Shown: piece after piece, positions 12,000-22,706 of the stretch
Layout of the letters: every line of letters begins with the position of its first letter
How positions within the stretch are numbered: position 1 is the stretch's first letter
Assembly: GCA_002778195.1 (NCBI GenBank)
Contig: PCDI01000002.1
Span: 3,423,234-3,487,233, forward strand
From: Raffaelea ambrosiae
Lineage: Eukaryota > Ascomycota > Sordariomycetes > Ophiostomatales > Ophiostomataceae
DNA: 64,000 nucleotides
Direction of reading: 5' to 3'
Position numbers and translations under genes: made by a program
The notes under the pieces: model-generated
Seen by the model: the letters and a program-made list of their open reading frames with translations, nothing else
The model's database searches: none
Told to the model about the DNA's origin: nothing

Positions 12000-14900
12000 A
12001 AACTAAGAACAAGAACGAGGCAAGTAAATCTACTTTGGCCTCGGTCCTGAAACTCACCGGTCCGTGATGAACTATGAGCCATATAATTCCATAGATAACC
12101 TTACCTTTGCTCACGCCTCGTGGAAATAATCAAGGCGGCAAGATAGAAAGACACGAACTGATAGGTTGTCGATAAGAGGCAGCTCGTAAGGCAAACAAAG
12201 TAAAAGAGGAACAGAAACAGCCTTCTTGTGTTCTGTGTGGAGGAGCCGAGGGGGGTAGTGTGGGAAATGTGGTGAGGACGTAAGCTGCGGAGAGAGCCTG
12301 ACAATCGATTACTCGATTCCATTGTGCAACGGAACGGCAAAGGCGTATGTAAAAATGTACAAAGCGTGTTCGCGGTGGTTCGCAGGCGGCCCCCCAATTC
12401 TGACTCGTTGGTTGCAGCAGCGGCGGCCCCACCTAGAGGGAGACAGAGTTGCTGGCAGTGGGCTCTGCGTGTAAGTGGCTGTTGGCTGCACCGCCAAAAG
12501 CCGACAAGTCGATTTTCCCGTTCCGCATTGCCCATGTGAAAATAGAAAAAATGGCCTTAACAGGAGCAGTAGCAGCAGCAGCAGGGTAGCACGAGCCAAT
12601 GGACGGAATAAAGGTCCTTTCGGGTCTCGGGGGTTGGGCGGGCGATTTCCTCGGTCGGCGAGGGCGAGTCTAAAGAGGCAATAAATAGGTGAGAGAACAC
12701 AAGCAACAAACGAGTAAGTGGGATGAGTCGTGACATTGGCTGCCGGGGGTTTTCTGAGGTTTTTTTCGAGGTTTTTTTCGGTTGTTTCTTGGTGTTTGTT
12801 TCTGTTGCTGTCGTCGTATTCGTGGAAGTCTGCGCGTCTTGCATGTGGCCAGAGAGCGCCCAGCTTTGAACGGCGGGGGTCAAGCGGCAGGACAGACAGC
12901 CGGAAGCATGTCAACCGGCATGACCAATACAGGCAAATGCAGACAAATGCAGACGGTTGCAGACGGTTGCAGATGGTTGCAGATGGTTGCAGACAGTTGC
13001 AGACAGTCGCAGACAGTCGCAGTCAAACGAAGACAAACCCAGACAACCCAGCCAGCTGCAGCTCGCGTTGCAGACGGGATGCGGACACGATGCAGACACA
13101 AGCTGGTGACAAGTCGCAACTGTGGCTCCCTCTTAAGTGACAGCTAGGTCACAGGACCCATCCGACGAGTCCACCCAGTTGCGACTTGCGACCAGCCTCA
13201 GCCTTGGTGCGGCAATGGCGCCGCGTATACCCTCGAAGTGCGCCGTGTCCTACACCATGGTGGCTACTGCCAGTACCCCCCGCCCATGCCCGTCGACAGT
13301 GCCCATCCGAGCCATGGCAGGAACTCAATGCAACCTCGAGGTGATGCCAGCGTCAGCATGCGGGTCTTTCATCGTCGAAAACAGCGAGAGCAGAACCGGG
13401 GTCCCCGTTGCCGGGGTTGACTGTCGTAGTCCTCGACAGCTGTCGCGCAACCGGTGTCGTCGTCGTCATAGGAGAGAAGCGAGGGCCGCGGGAGGGGGAC
13501 CACCGGTGGAGAGGAGGGGAGGGGCCACCGTCTCTCCTTGGCTAGGGTTCGGTCGACTGTCGGCATGTGGCTAAGAGGACTGGCTTGGTGAAGGCTGAAG
13601 GATCTCAGACACGGCGTTTCAGAATCCACGTGACTGCAATCCTCCTCTCTCGTGAAGCCGGTTCGCAACCAACCTTCTCACCCCAGAAATACATAGTAAG
13701 CACACGCGAGCAAACAAAGAGAAAGGGGGGGGGGCAGGCCCGACAACAAGAAAAAAAAACCGAAACCGAGCAGTAAAGGCAGGATAGACGGCCCGTCCTA
13801 TTGGGCGTCTTGTTCCATCCTTCATGCCAAGCACCAGCGAAATAGGATCGCCCTCCATATGCTCAACCTGCTTGTCCCAATTTCCCTGAATTATTCCCTT
13901 TGCGCTGATATGGGCTGGCTGGCTGCGGGATTAATTCGACAAGCTTGGTCGCAAAAGCCACCTGCGCGCCCACCACCACCAGCGAGCATGGCCCCGAAAG
14001 GGACCAATGGGCCAAATGGTCCGGGGGGTCGGGGGCGTGCCACCGTTGCCTCTAGGTCGGTGGGGCGCTGCTTTGGAGCCACTTGCTTGTCGGCCAATGA
14101 GAACGTCGGCAATCAGGCAAGACACAAAGAGGGAAAGACCCCGCGTGGGCGTGGGGGGACGCTTGCGCCCGCCAAGAAACCAATTGGGTGGCTTTTCCCT
14201 GTTGCGCTTGCTTTGCTCTGCTGAGACAGCCCCTTCTGACAGGCCCGACCTCTGTCTCTTTTGTCCGTCGCTTCCCCGGTGCTCCTCTTTTCGCATGCCT
14301 GGCGTGCGCATGCCTGTTTCTCTCCTCTTGCCGAGATCGACTCCGACTTGACCGAACAATCAAGCGAAGGGAGAGCCTACTGTGTACATAGTGCTCGTCC
14401 AGCGATCGCGCAGGCCATGAGGCAACTTCGATTTGCGGATGTCTTCCGCATCCAGTATGGTCGGAAGATGTTCCGACAACAGCGATCACTGGCTGTAGTC
14501 ATCGCCTCCAATGTTCGTCGGCGTGTGTCTCGGCGGGGTGTCTTGAGTGTCTTTCTCTCCCTTTGTTGAGGAAGTGTATGTAGGGATGTCTTGCGGGCGC
14601 GAGTGCAGATTCGTGATTATGTCAGGAGGAAGGGAGGCGGATATGTCTGTTTGGTCTTGTGCGGCGGTCACGTGCGAATTCTTCTGACATGTGGCAAGAA
14701 ACTGGGGAAGGAACAAGAGGATTGTTTAGGTAATGCGTGCTTGACCCCTCGAGAGCCTCACAAAGACCCAACAGAAGGGAACAAAAGGGCCAAAAGGGCC
14801 AAAAGGACAATGGGGGGGGGGCCAGATTCGCGCACAAGGCCAGACAAGACCCAGGTGGAAATGGGCCTCTTGATATACTCCGTGCTCGTCTGGTCCGCAG

Positions 14901-17900
14901 CAGGGCTTTGGCCAAATATCGCCTCGAGATCCGCCCCGTCCGTGCTTGGTGCTTTGGGGGCGTCTCTTATCTCTGCCACTTGAGGTCTTTGTTGTTGGCG
15001 AGTCTCCTCTTTTAGATGCTTGTCTCGTCTGCGATATCAGACGAAAGAGCGGAGCGACAGCTTGTGTGAAAAATTTTCTTCGCATGTGTATCGTCGATCG
15101 GACGCCCCCCCTCCTTATCCCCCTCGTTGGCACAGCCAATGAAGCATCCCCAGCCGTTGATATCTCTGTAAGATAAAAACCGATCGTATCTTTTTTTCCC
15201 TGTCCTTTTCGGCTCCTGTTTCTCTTTCTTGCTTGGGCTGCCTGGCTGGTCTCGGCCTCTCTTGCCCCCCTGTCCTCTGCGCGTGCGCCACTCATTGGCA
15301 CACATTCTCCTCGGCCAGCCTTGGGGTATGGCTTGTTCGCACACCGACGACCCAACGGCCGGCGAACTCTTGTTTCATAGTTGTGGCTCTCTGGATGCAA
15401 TGGCTGCGAGCCATCGTCCTTGACGCTGAACTGACCCCCCGGGTTGCTCCCTATCTGGCAATAGCCTAGAGTTTGGAGATGATAGGTCTCTCAAGGCGCC
15501 TCCTTCCTAGTCTGTATGCCATGTTCCCTTTGTTCCTTGTAAGATAGCCGTAGCCAGACCTCAAACCTTCCTTTCAGAGCATGGCTAGGTTGCAGGGTGA
15601 ACAACCGAGTCAGACGCAACGTCTTGTTCGAAAGCAATGCCCCATGGGAGCTCCTTCCCAATCCATCCACATCTGTCGTTTATCGCATGGCTGTGCCAAT
15701 CAATCGGGACGGGCACGCGTACACCGTAGTAGGGGGCAGCAGGCTTAGACGAACGGGAGGGGGGCCGAGATAATCAGCCGTCATCGAGATGGCTGGGTCG
15801 CCGAGCCCTTATCATTGTGGCAATTGGCCTCGTGTCTGTGCCGAGATATCTCGGGCTCTGTGCCCGTGGCCTCTGGCAAGCAGTCTTTCGTCACTGCTTG
15901 TATCTCCCGTCGGGCCTGGCGACGTGCAAATCCGCTGCATCCTGCAATCGCTGCCTCTTGCCCGGCAATTCGTTGCTGGAGATCGGTGGCCGCTGTCCGT
16001 ATCGGGGGCAGCAATCTGGCAGCAATTCACTAGTGCCAGTCGATCGGTGCCTGTGCTCGTATCAGTCGCGGCCGGCAATCTTTGGGGCCTTGATTGCTGC
16101 TGGGCGCTGCTGTGCTTGGAGAATGGTGCGCCCCTCGGGGGGGGAGGCCTATGCATATTAATTCTATCTGAGATACGCGGCCTCGAACTGGCAGGCGTGC
16201 GCGAGCGTGGGCGAGCACCAAATCTACATAGTAAGCACGCGATTCTCTTCCCAGCACGGGTGCTCGCATGTGCCATACATCCTTTCGTCTCCTTTTCTCC
16301 AGAGCCAAGGCTCGGCACCAAGACACAGGGTTGGAATATCCACGTACTATGTAGCATGTAATACTCTCTCTCTCTCTCTCTTAGATTTGCCCGTTCTGGG
16401 GGGGAAGAGTGGGAGGGAGGCTATGGTCAATGGCTTATCTCGATGATGCAACAAGCCCTGTTCCTGATTGCGTTTTCTTGCGTCTTTGTTATCTGGGCCC
16501 ATATCATCCGGCATGGCAGAAAGAGGCAAGTGAATAACCCCAGGGATGACCTCGTTTTGCCTTTTTGGTAACCAATGCCGTCATCGTAGAAGAATGAGAT
16601 TGCCCGGCCTGCCATCATATCTTTTGTCTTTGTCCTTCCCACCCTCAAGTAGGTGGCCGCTTTGCAATACTTAAGAAAGGACGTCGTCCCCCCTCCCCCG
16701 GGGCAAAACTTGTCTATGGTTCTTGTTCTTGTCCTTCGTCTGTCCCCGTCATCCTCGATACACGCGACCGTGCTCGTGCCTCGTCGACTCTGTTCTAACG
16801 ATACTGTCCTATCATGGATGCCTGATGCGAAACTAGCCCTACGCCTTCTGCCTTCCTTCCATGTCTCACCCATCGCATCGCCGAGACAGCTGTTCATCCT
16901 TTCAACGCTCCGACGTCGGTCAGCACTACCCGCCTGGCACAATTTCCAGTCCATGTCTCATCCAACAGTCGCTATGAGACTTTGCTAGCTGATGGCGGGT
17001 GATGCCAGCCACCAAGCCTCACAGGAAAACGGACCCATCCCTTGAGACGTACCCGATAAAGACAGTCCAGCCTTTTTGTATATCCTACCGCGAATGTGTT
17101 TTCGCCTTCACCGAGCACGTACACGAGCTCTCGAGGGCACTTGCGGAGCTGTCCTATGCGACGACAAACCCGTGCCATGTGCGCATGACCACAGATGACG
17201 ACTTGTCTGTTTCGGAGACGAGAGAGACGAGAGAAACGAGAGAGACGAGAATCGACGCGGCTGAGGAGCGTTGACCATCGGACCGATTCAAAAGAGAAAT
17301 AAAACAAGAAGAAGCACAAAAAGGGGTGGGCGGGAAGGACTGAAATAGAGGAGGATACGACAAAAAGTTTGGAATGCTACGACCACCCTAGACAAGCATC
17401 CTTCGACCGTAACCTGGACTTTGCTAGACGTCACCCGCAGTGGCCCATTACCTCCAACTTTGCGGCAATGCTGCGAGATCCTCGCATGAGCTGAATGGCA
17501 GGCATACTTACCGTAGCCCGACATCGTTTGTGGCCATGCTTTTTTTTTTCGCCATTCGGCCTATTGTGGTTCACATATCATCCATCGGATGAGAGATACG
17601 ACAATCCAAGGCTGAACAGTGCCATAGACCGAGGCCACACGTAACGGAAAGCAAGACTTTGGTGTCATTTCGTAGTCCGGGCTAAATCAGGATGGTGGTG
17701 GCCATTCCCTATGTCCCAGGAAGTAAAGAAACGCAGGTTCTTCAGGCTCTGGCTCGGCGTTCTTGTCAGGTTACATGGTAACTAGTTCGTCAGTTTACTA
17801 CGCAGATGGAAGAGACGTGTTTGGGAAGCGCAGGGATATCGTGGCTTCTTTTGCACATAGGTTCTTTCGTAACAAACAAACACGGCTGTACACTTGCCTG

Positions 17901-17916
17901 CTCTTTCACTCCTTAG
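12000..17916. other. gene-free stretch, left desert part 3
   Basis: No supported gene. It contains a 10-bp minisatellite (12935-13022), a GAGACGAGA-type repeat near 17216-17251, a (CT)n tract at 16364-16381, and near-palindromes at 13690, 15720, 16225 and 16345. The last part (about 16400-17916) lies downstream of NSE3 and must include its 3' untranslated region, whose end I cannot place. Confidence 0.55.
12935..13022. repeat. 10-bp minisatellite, consensus RRTTGCAGAC
   Basis: Nine successive 10-base units drift from AAATGCAGAC through GGTTGCAGAC and AGTTGCAGAC to AGTCGCAGAC. The gradient of variants along the array is typical of slippage. A (CTG)n-like antisense frame is a by-product. Confidence 0.8.
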
Positions 17917-19569
17917 TCACTCCCCAACTTCTTGCGCCTCGCCTGCCGGCTGGTCCCTCCCCCGTCCTCCTTCTGATGCCGCCGCCTCCCCGTTCTCCCG
18001 TTCCTTGGTCGTTCGTAGACTCGACTTGAGTCGCCGCTCAATGTTGGCGTTCGCATCCGGTCCGTAGATGTGCCGCACCACTGCGGCCACCTCGGCAGGG
18101 CCAATCTCCAGCCGCCCGCGTGGGCCGACATGCCATGTCACCTTGGCCCCGGACGCCACAGCGGCTCCGCTGGATGACCCGCTACCACCACCACCCCCCG
18201 CACTGCGCCCGCCCACGGGACCGCGGCCCTCGGCCGTCGCGGGCGCTTCCACGACCCGCACCACGTACCCCTGGCGCACCAGATGCTGTAGCGTGCCTCC
18301 GCCCTGGGCGCTGCTCCCGTCATCGCCGGTGCCGCCGGCGCCGCCGCCGTGACCACCGCCGCCGGCATCGTCGTCCTCCACATGGTCGCCGAGGGCGGCG
18401 GCCACGGGGAGCAGGTCCGCGTCGGCGCGGATGACAGGTCCCTGGCCGGCACCGTAGAGCATGGTCAGGTACTTCTCGAGGTCCGCGTGGTCGAGCGCGC
18501 CGCCGCTGAGGGTGATGAGGGCGACGACAAGGGTGCAGAAGCCGACAAAGGCGGCATCAGGAGCGGCGGGAGCGTTGGGGTGGGGGATGGCGGCGCCCTC
18601 CTCCTCGTCGCCGCCACCGCCGCCGCCGGCCTCTTCTGTGGAAGCAAGAGAGGCAAAGACGCTGGCGCGGTAGTCGTCGGGTAGGGTAGACAAGAGGACG
18701 AACCGGTCGGCGCGGGCGGCTGCAGCTGCCGTCGTGGCCGTCGCTGCTTTTTGTGTCTTCAAGGCTGGAGAGGAAGGAAAACGGTCAGTCAGTCGACAAA
18801 AGGTCAAAAAGGTCAAAAGGTATGTTCTCTTTCGTGGCCGCACGAGCAGACCTTTCCCCAAAACTTCCAATCGTCCTGCTGCTTACCCTTTCGTCTCTCC
18901 CGCAAACTCATGGTGGCTTCGTCGCGCGCTGGCCACTCGACCATCTCCATGCCAAAGATGCCCCGTAGCTGCGCCTGGGCCAGAGGAAATACCTTGCGGA
19001 AGCTTTTGCCCTGTTTCTCGAGGACTGCAAAAAAAAAAAACCCACACAAAAGTTAGCCATGTTCCCACATGCAGTTGCGCATGGTTCTTCTCCCTACCCT
19101 GCTCTTTGACGGCCTGTCGTCGGATGGGCAGCCGTCGTGGCTCCGAGGCCAGCGCATAGCGCACGAGTTTCTTGGCCAGCAGCTCATAGTAGGCCTGCTG
19201 CCGGTCCAGCTGTTCTCCGTCTTCGCCGTCCTCATCGTCGTCGTCTTCGTCGTCCTCGTCGTTGCCGCCACCGCCCGGGCCTTCGGCGTCTTGCTCTCTT
19301 CTGCTTCTCCGTTTGCGCTTGTGTGACCGTCGCCGGCTCCTCGAGTGGCCTCCTTCGTCTTCATAGCCGCCGTCGTCTTCTTCTTCATAGTCTTCCTCCT
19401 CTTCCTGTTCTTCGTCCGCCTCGCCTTCTTCTTCTTCCTGCTCCTCCTCCTCCTCTTCTTCTACTGGTCGTCCTCTTCTTCCGTGCGCCGTCCGACGCTG
19501 ACGTGGGGCCTCGTCTTCTTCATCGGCGACAGCAGCTCGCCTCCGTGATCTAGTTGCAGCAGAAGGCAT
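17917..19569 (-). CDS. nse3: NSE3, MAGE-domain subunit of the SMC5-6 complex
   Basis: Three exons (19569-19098, 19024-18887, 18764-17917) join in phase to give 485 residues. Donors are GTAGGG and GTAAGC; acceptors are TTGCAG and CTCCAG. The N-terminal 125 residues are basic then strongly acidic (long Glu/Asp runs). The MAGE region follows from about residue 130. It shows LVRYALASEPRRLPIRRQAV, then VFPLAQAQLRGIFGMEMVEW across the first intron, and DRFVLLSTLPDDYR after the second. These match the winged-helix MAGE core that binds Nse1 and Nse4 in DNA repair. The C-terminal half carries Gly/Ser/Asp-rich inserts. The family is usually 300-350 residues, so the extra length is in these inserts. The start has a purine at -3 and lies 15 bases after a (CA)n tract. 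Exon joins are inferred, not proven by cDNA. Confidence 0.88.
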
Positions 19570-19581
19570 GGCTGGCAAGAG

Positions 19582-19583
<2 letters not shown>

Positions 19584-19615
<32 letters not shown>
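19584..19615. repeat. (GT)16 microsatellite just upstream of NSE3
   Basis: Thirty-two bases of GT on the top strand, read as (CA)16 on the NSE3 strand, end 15 bases before its ATG. It probably lies in the 5' leader, where length changes could affect translation. Confidence 0.8.
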
Positions 19616-19616
<1 letters not shown>

Positions 19617-20043
19617 GGCAATGCAAACACTGCATAAGCTGGACGTTGGGCAGATAAACACGAAAAGGAGGGGCACGCAAAAACGCGTCTTGCCGCGTCG
19701 CAAGCGCCGTTGACCACTTTAACGGCTCCCTAAAATTTAGCGGCTACAGGGCACTTTGCTGCAGCGAACTAGCCATTCCCTTGGCTAGAACATGCAGAAG
19801 ACGTTGCACTCCAGAAGATGCTGAACAAGATACATTACAGAACCCAGTTTGGGTTATATATACAAAAAAAAAGGTATACAAGAATAAGTACAGTGTCGTG
19901 GCACCTCGTCCAGGTTCATAGGTCATAAAACCAGACAGCCCCCTTTTCTCTTCCTCCAGTCATGCCTCCGTAGACACCTCTAAAGCTGAAGGACTGGAGG
20001 ACAACTCTCTAGATTTTCACACACACTCTCTCATGGTCGCCCA
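19616..20043. other. intergenic, NSE3 promoter and 3' region of the zinc protein
   Basis: Both neighbours are transcribed leftward. The stretch therefore holds the end of the upstream zinc-protein transcript and the NSE3 promoter. An A/T-rich patch (TTATATATACAAAAAAAAAG) at about 19853-19873 could serve either role. No gene is seen. Confidence 0.5.
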
Positions 20044-21729
20044 TCATGGAGCCACTTTGACTTGCACCTTGGTCTCCTTAAGATCCCAGTCCGGGTGCTT
20101 CTTCTGGCAGCTCGAAAACGCCTCTGCCACCGAGAGAACATGCTTGGTGATGTCCACTGCTGTATAAGCCTTTTTATCACTGCCGCTCTTGTATGCCAGG
20201 TCCGCCTTGTCGTCGTGGTAGTCTGCACGCATCGCCCGCTTTGGCAGGTGGTCGGCCTCGCGATGCCGCTGAAAGTCTCGGCTTGCGCACTCCTGCGTGC
20301 AGTAGAACGTGCTGACACCAAACGACAGCACGCACTCGCGGCAGAACAAGTTCCTCTGCTGTCCGCTTTTCCCGCCTTTCCCGCTGATTCCCTCGTCCTT
20401 GGCACACCGGTCGCCCGCCGTGCAAGGATGGTCCGAGGCCATGTGCTTGCTGTACGTCTCAGCCAAGCACGACGGCGAGCACCACACCGTGGGCATCTCG
20501 CGCAGACAGTAGTCCACTTCGAGGAAGCAGACGATGCAAAAGGGGCTCCGTTGAGGGTCGGATGCCCTGCCGCACGTGGCACACGGCGTGTCCTCTTGTA
20601 GAAAGTACGGCACCTCGACAGGCTTCATGCGCTTCAGCTTCTGTGCCTCGTGCGCCGCCTTGGCGCGGCGCAGTTCCGCCAGTCGCTTGCGGTGCTTCTC
20701 GATCTTGGCTGTCCGGCTATCGGCGTCGTCATGCGGAGCCGCACCGCTGCCGCTCTCGTCGCTCAGCGTCCGGAGCGCGTCCTTGAGGCCCTGGTCCAGA
20801 TCCAGAATGCGGCCCTCCGCCAGACCGGCCGCCAGGTCGCGCGCAGCCGGCACGTCAGAAATCACCGCGCTGGCGTTGTCGCCCGGGAAGACGAGATCGC
20901 GCTGGATCGCGCCGCGGTCCTGAACCGTCGCCGCCGCCTTGAGACTCTGTACGACAGCCGCGGTGGCCGTCTTCTTGTTCTCCGCGCCGCCGTCTAGCTC
21001 CTTGTCCAGCAGCCCGTGGAGCAGCTGCGCGGCATCGACCTCTGGGTCGGCCAATTGTGCCTGCAGGCCGGCTTTGCCATGCACCTGCTCGCCCAGCGCT
21101 TTGAGGCCCACGGCATTGTCCAGCCGGCGCAGCAGCCATGTGCGCTTCTTCTGCGCCACCCACTCGTCAATGGACGCGAACGGTTTGCGGAGAGCGCGCA
21201 CGTCGTCCAGCAGCTGGTCGAGCTCGGCCACAAATGCGCCTTGTTCGGACGAGTACCACTGCGGTTGGGACGGCGGTGTTTTTGCGGCGTAGGTGTCGTG
21301 GATGAGCGAGAGTATGCTGTTGAAGGCGTCGCGCGAGATGACCGCCGAATTGGCATTGGCGCTGCCGTCGCCGCTGCTCTTGGCGTCGTTCTTCTCGCCT
21401 TTCTTGCCGGCCTCTTCTGGCTTGTCTCCGCTGGCTTGCGCTGTCGCGTCTCCGCTGCGAGCATCCTTTCCTGCGCTGGCTTTCTCGGCTTCTTTGGGTT
21501 CTTTGGGTTCTTTGGTCTCGTCGCGGTCCATGTCCACGTCTTCGTCTGGTTGTGGCACCGGCACCGAGTCTGTCATTGTTATGTCTGCATCTTTCACGCT
21601 CGTGCTGTCTGCCGCCGGCTGCTGGCCTGTGCGCCTCTGCTCCAACAACTTCTTCGCCTCGTTCGCAAAGGCTGTTTGTTGCTCGTGCATGGCCCTTAGG
21701 AGCCCGAACAAGCCGGTGTCGACTGCCAT
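20044..21729 (-). CDS. uncharacterised protein with two MYND-like zinc modules
   Basis: A single open frame of 561 residues; no intron is needed. The N-terminus begins MAVDTGLFGLLRAMHEQQ and is followed by an acidic and Lys/Glu-rich stretch (about 45-120). Then comes a helical region, and an Arg/Lys/Ala-rich coiled-coil-like segment (about 345-372). The C-terminal part (about 380-497) holds two zinc-binding modules. One ends in CSPSC-x7-H-x4-H. The other is CREC-x9-CTQEC-x7-H-x4-H. MYND fingers end in Cys where these have His, so they are MYND-like or HIT-like at best. I do not recognise a characterised orthologue. The second module suggests protein or nucleic-acid contact, which is inference. 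The ATG has A at -3, with a TATA-like box only about 40 bases upstream; Met14 is an alternative start. Confidence 0.85.
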   Translation of the reverse strand: MAVDTGLFGLLRAMHEQQTAFANEAKKLLEQRRTGQQPAADSTSVKDADITMTDSVPVPQPDEDVDMDRDETKEPKEPKEAEKASAGKDARSGDATAQASGDKPEEAGKKGEKNDAKSSGDGSANANSAVISRDAFNSILSLIHDTYAAKTPPSQPQWYSSEQGAFVAELDQLLDDVRALRKPFASIDEWVAQKKRTWLLRRLDNAVGLKALGEQVHGKAGLQAQLADPEVDAAQLLHGLLDKELDGGAENKKTATAAVVQSLKAAATVQDRGAIQRDLVFPGDNASAVISDVPAARDLAAGLAEGRILDLDQGLKDALRTLSDESGSGAAPHDDADSRTAKIEKHRKRLAELRRAKAAHEAQKLKRMKPVEVPYFLQEDTPCATCGRASDPQRSPFCIVCFLEVDYCLREMPTVWCSPSCLAETYSKHMASDHPCTAGDRCAKDEGISGKGGKSGQQRNLFCRECVLSFGVSTFYCTQECASRDFQRHREADHLPKRAMRADYHDDKADLAYKSGSDKKAYTAVDITKHVLSVAEAFSSCQKKHPDWDLKETKVQVKVAP

Positions 21730-22292
21730 TTTGTGTGTGTTGAGTGTGTGTTGGGTGTGTGCGGTGGCTTATAAAGAGGGGAGGGAAAAAAGTGCCCTGG
21801 TGGACGTGGCGTCCTCGTCGTCGAGTGCAAAGGCTTGTTTGCCAAACCTGCGCCGGGGGGGGGTTCTCGCAGACGCTGCTTTCCCTCTGTGGGCAGCAGT
21901 TGCGGACTTTCGCGAGGCAGTCTTTTTTGTATCTAGGCGAGAATATGGAAGCCGTTCTACGATTCGTCGTCTCGTGCGGAAAGGAAAAAAAAGGTCGCAG
22001 TGGCGCAAAAAGATTGCGGTCGTCGCGAAGCGAGAAAAGAGGGCGCGAGGGTTCGCGAAAGAGCCAGAGTTTCTTCTAGGTGCATATCTAGCCTTGCGGT
22101 GGCTCTGAGATAAGACCGACCCAGGTCAGGCTCGCATTAGTGCATACATTCTATGGCTGGCGCAATTTTCTGCCAGCCTTGCATTTGAGCTCAGGCAGCT
22201 TTCCGCATTCTTATCCCATCACCAAAAGAACATCGATTTCGAGCCATAGACGAGGTTGCCGAGAATCGGAATCACAGCTCTCCTTTGATATC
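21730..22292. promoter_or_regulatory. divergent promoter region, zinc protein and SF3B5
   Basis: The only divergent gene pair in the window shares 563 bases. On the zinc-protein side there is a TATA-like box and a GT-rich leader. On the SF3B5 side there is no TATA, and CGAAG/GCGAAA stretches are seen near 22020-22060. No additional gene is seen. Confidence 0.6.
21768..21776 (-). promoter_or_regulatory. TATA-like box CTTTATAAG for the zinc protein
   Basis: CTTTATAAG lies about 40 bases upstream of the ATG at 21729. A start of transcription 25-35 bases downstream would leave a leader of only about 5-15 bases. Confidence 0.45.
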
Positions 22293-22706
22293 ATGGTATG
22301 TGCGACATTCTACACCCTCTTCACTCTTCTGCTGCGTGTGTTAACGAGAGGCCACTAGGCGGACAAACTGCGCGCGCAACACGAGCTCGAGCGGCTGCAG
22401 CAAAAGTACATTGGCACCGGCCATCCGGACACGACGAGCTGGGAATGGAAGTCGAACATTATGCGCGATACATATTCGAGCCTGGTCGGCCACCCACCCA
22501 TGCTGGCGTTTCTCTCGCTGGCCAACGGCGAACCGGCGACCAAGACGCGCCACCGGCTGCTGAAGGTGCGTTGCATCTATGGCACTCTCCCCGTTCCCTC
22601 TCCGTTCCCATCTCCAAAAGATATTTTGCTGACTTTTGCCAACTGCCTACAGAGTATGATCCAACCCTGCGGACCGCCGCCCGCACGCGATGACGAGGAC
22701 GAGTGA
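22293..22706 (+). CDS. ysf3: SF3B5 (SF3b10/Ysf3), U2 snRNP SF3b subunit
   Basis: Three coding exons (22293-22295, 22359-22565, 22653-22706) give 87 residues, against 86 in animals. The protein contains LERLQQKYIGTGHPDTTSWE, then KSNIMRDTYSS, and ends with MIQPCGPPPARDDEDE. This is the characteristic SF3b10 signature including the CGPP tail. The protein binds SF3B1 and SF3B3 and helps the U2 snRNP hold the branch-site region. The first intron directly follows the ATG (donor GTATGT, acceptor CTAG, TTAAC branch-like site). The second has donor GTGCGT, a CTGAC-like branch and acceptor ACAG. The ATG has A at -3, and G at +4 after splicing. All joins keep phase zero. The call is very secure despite the small size, because nearly the whole protein is recognisable. 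Confidence 0.95.

Noticed and set aside
12935..13022. Possible CRISPR-like array
   Set aside because: The repeats are contiguous 10-mers without spacers. The same holds for 1633-1699 and 52264-52380.
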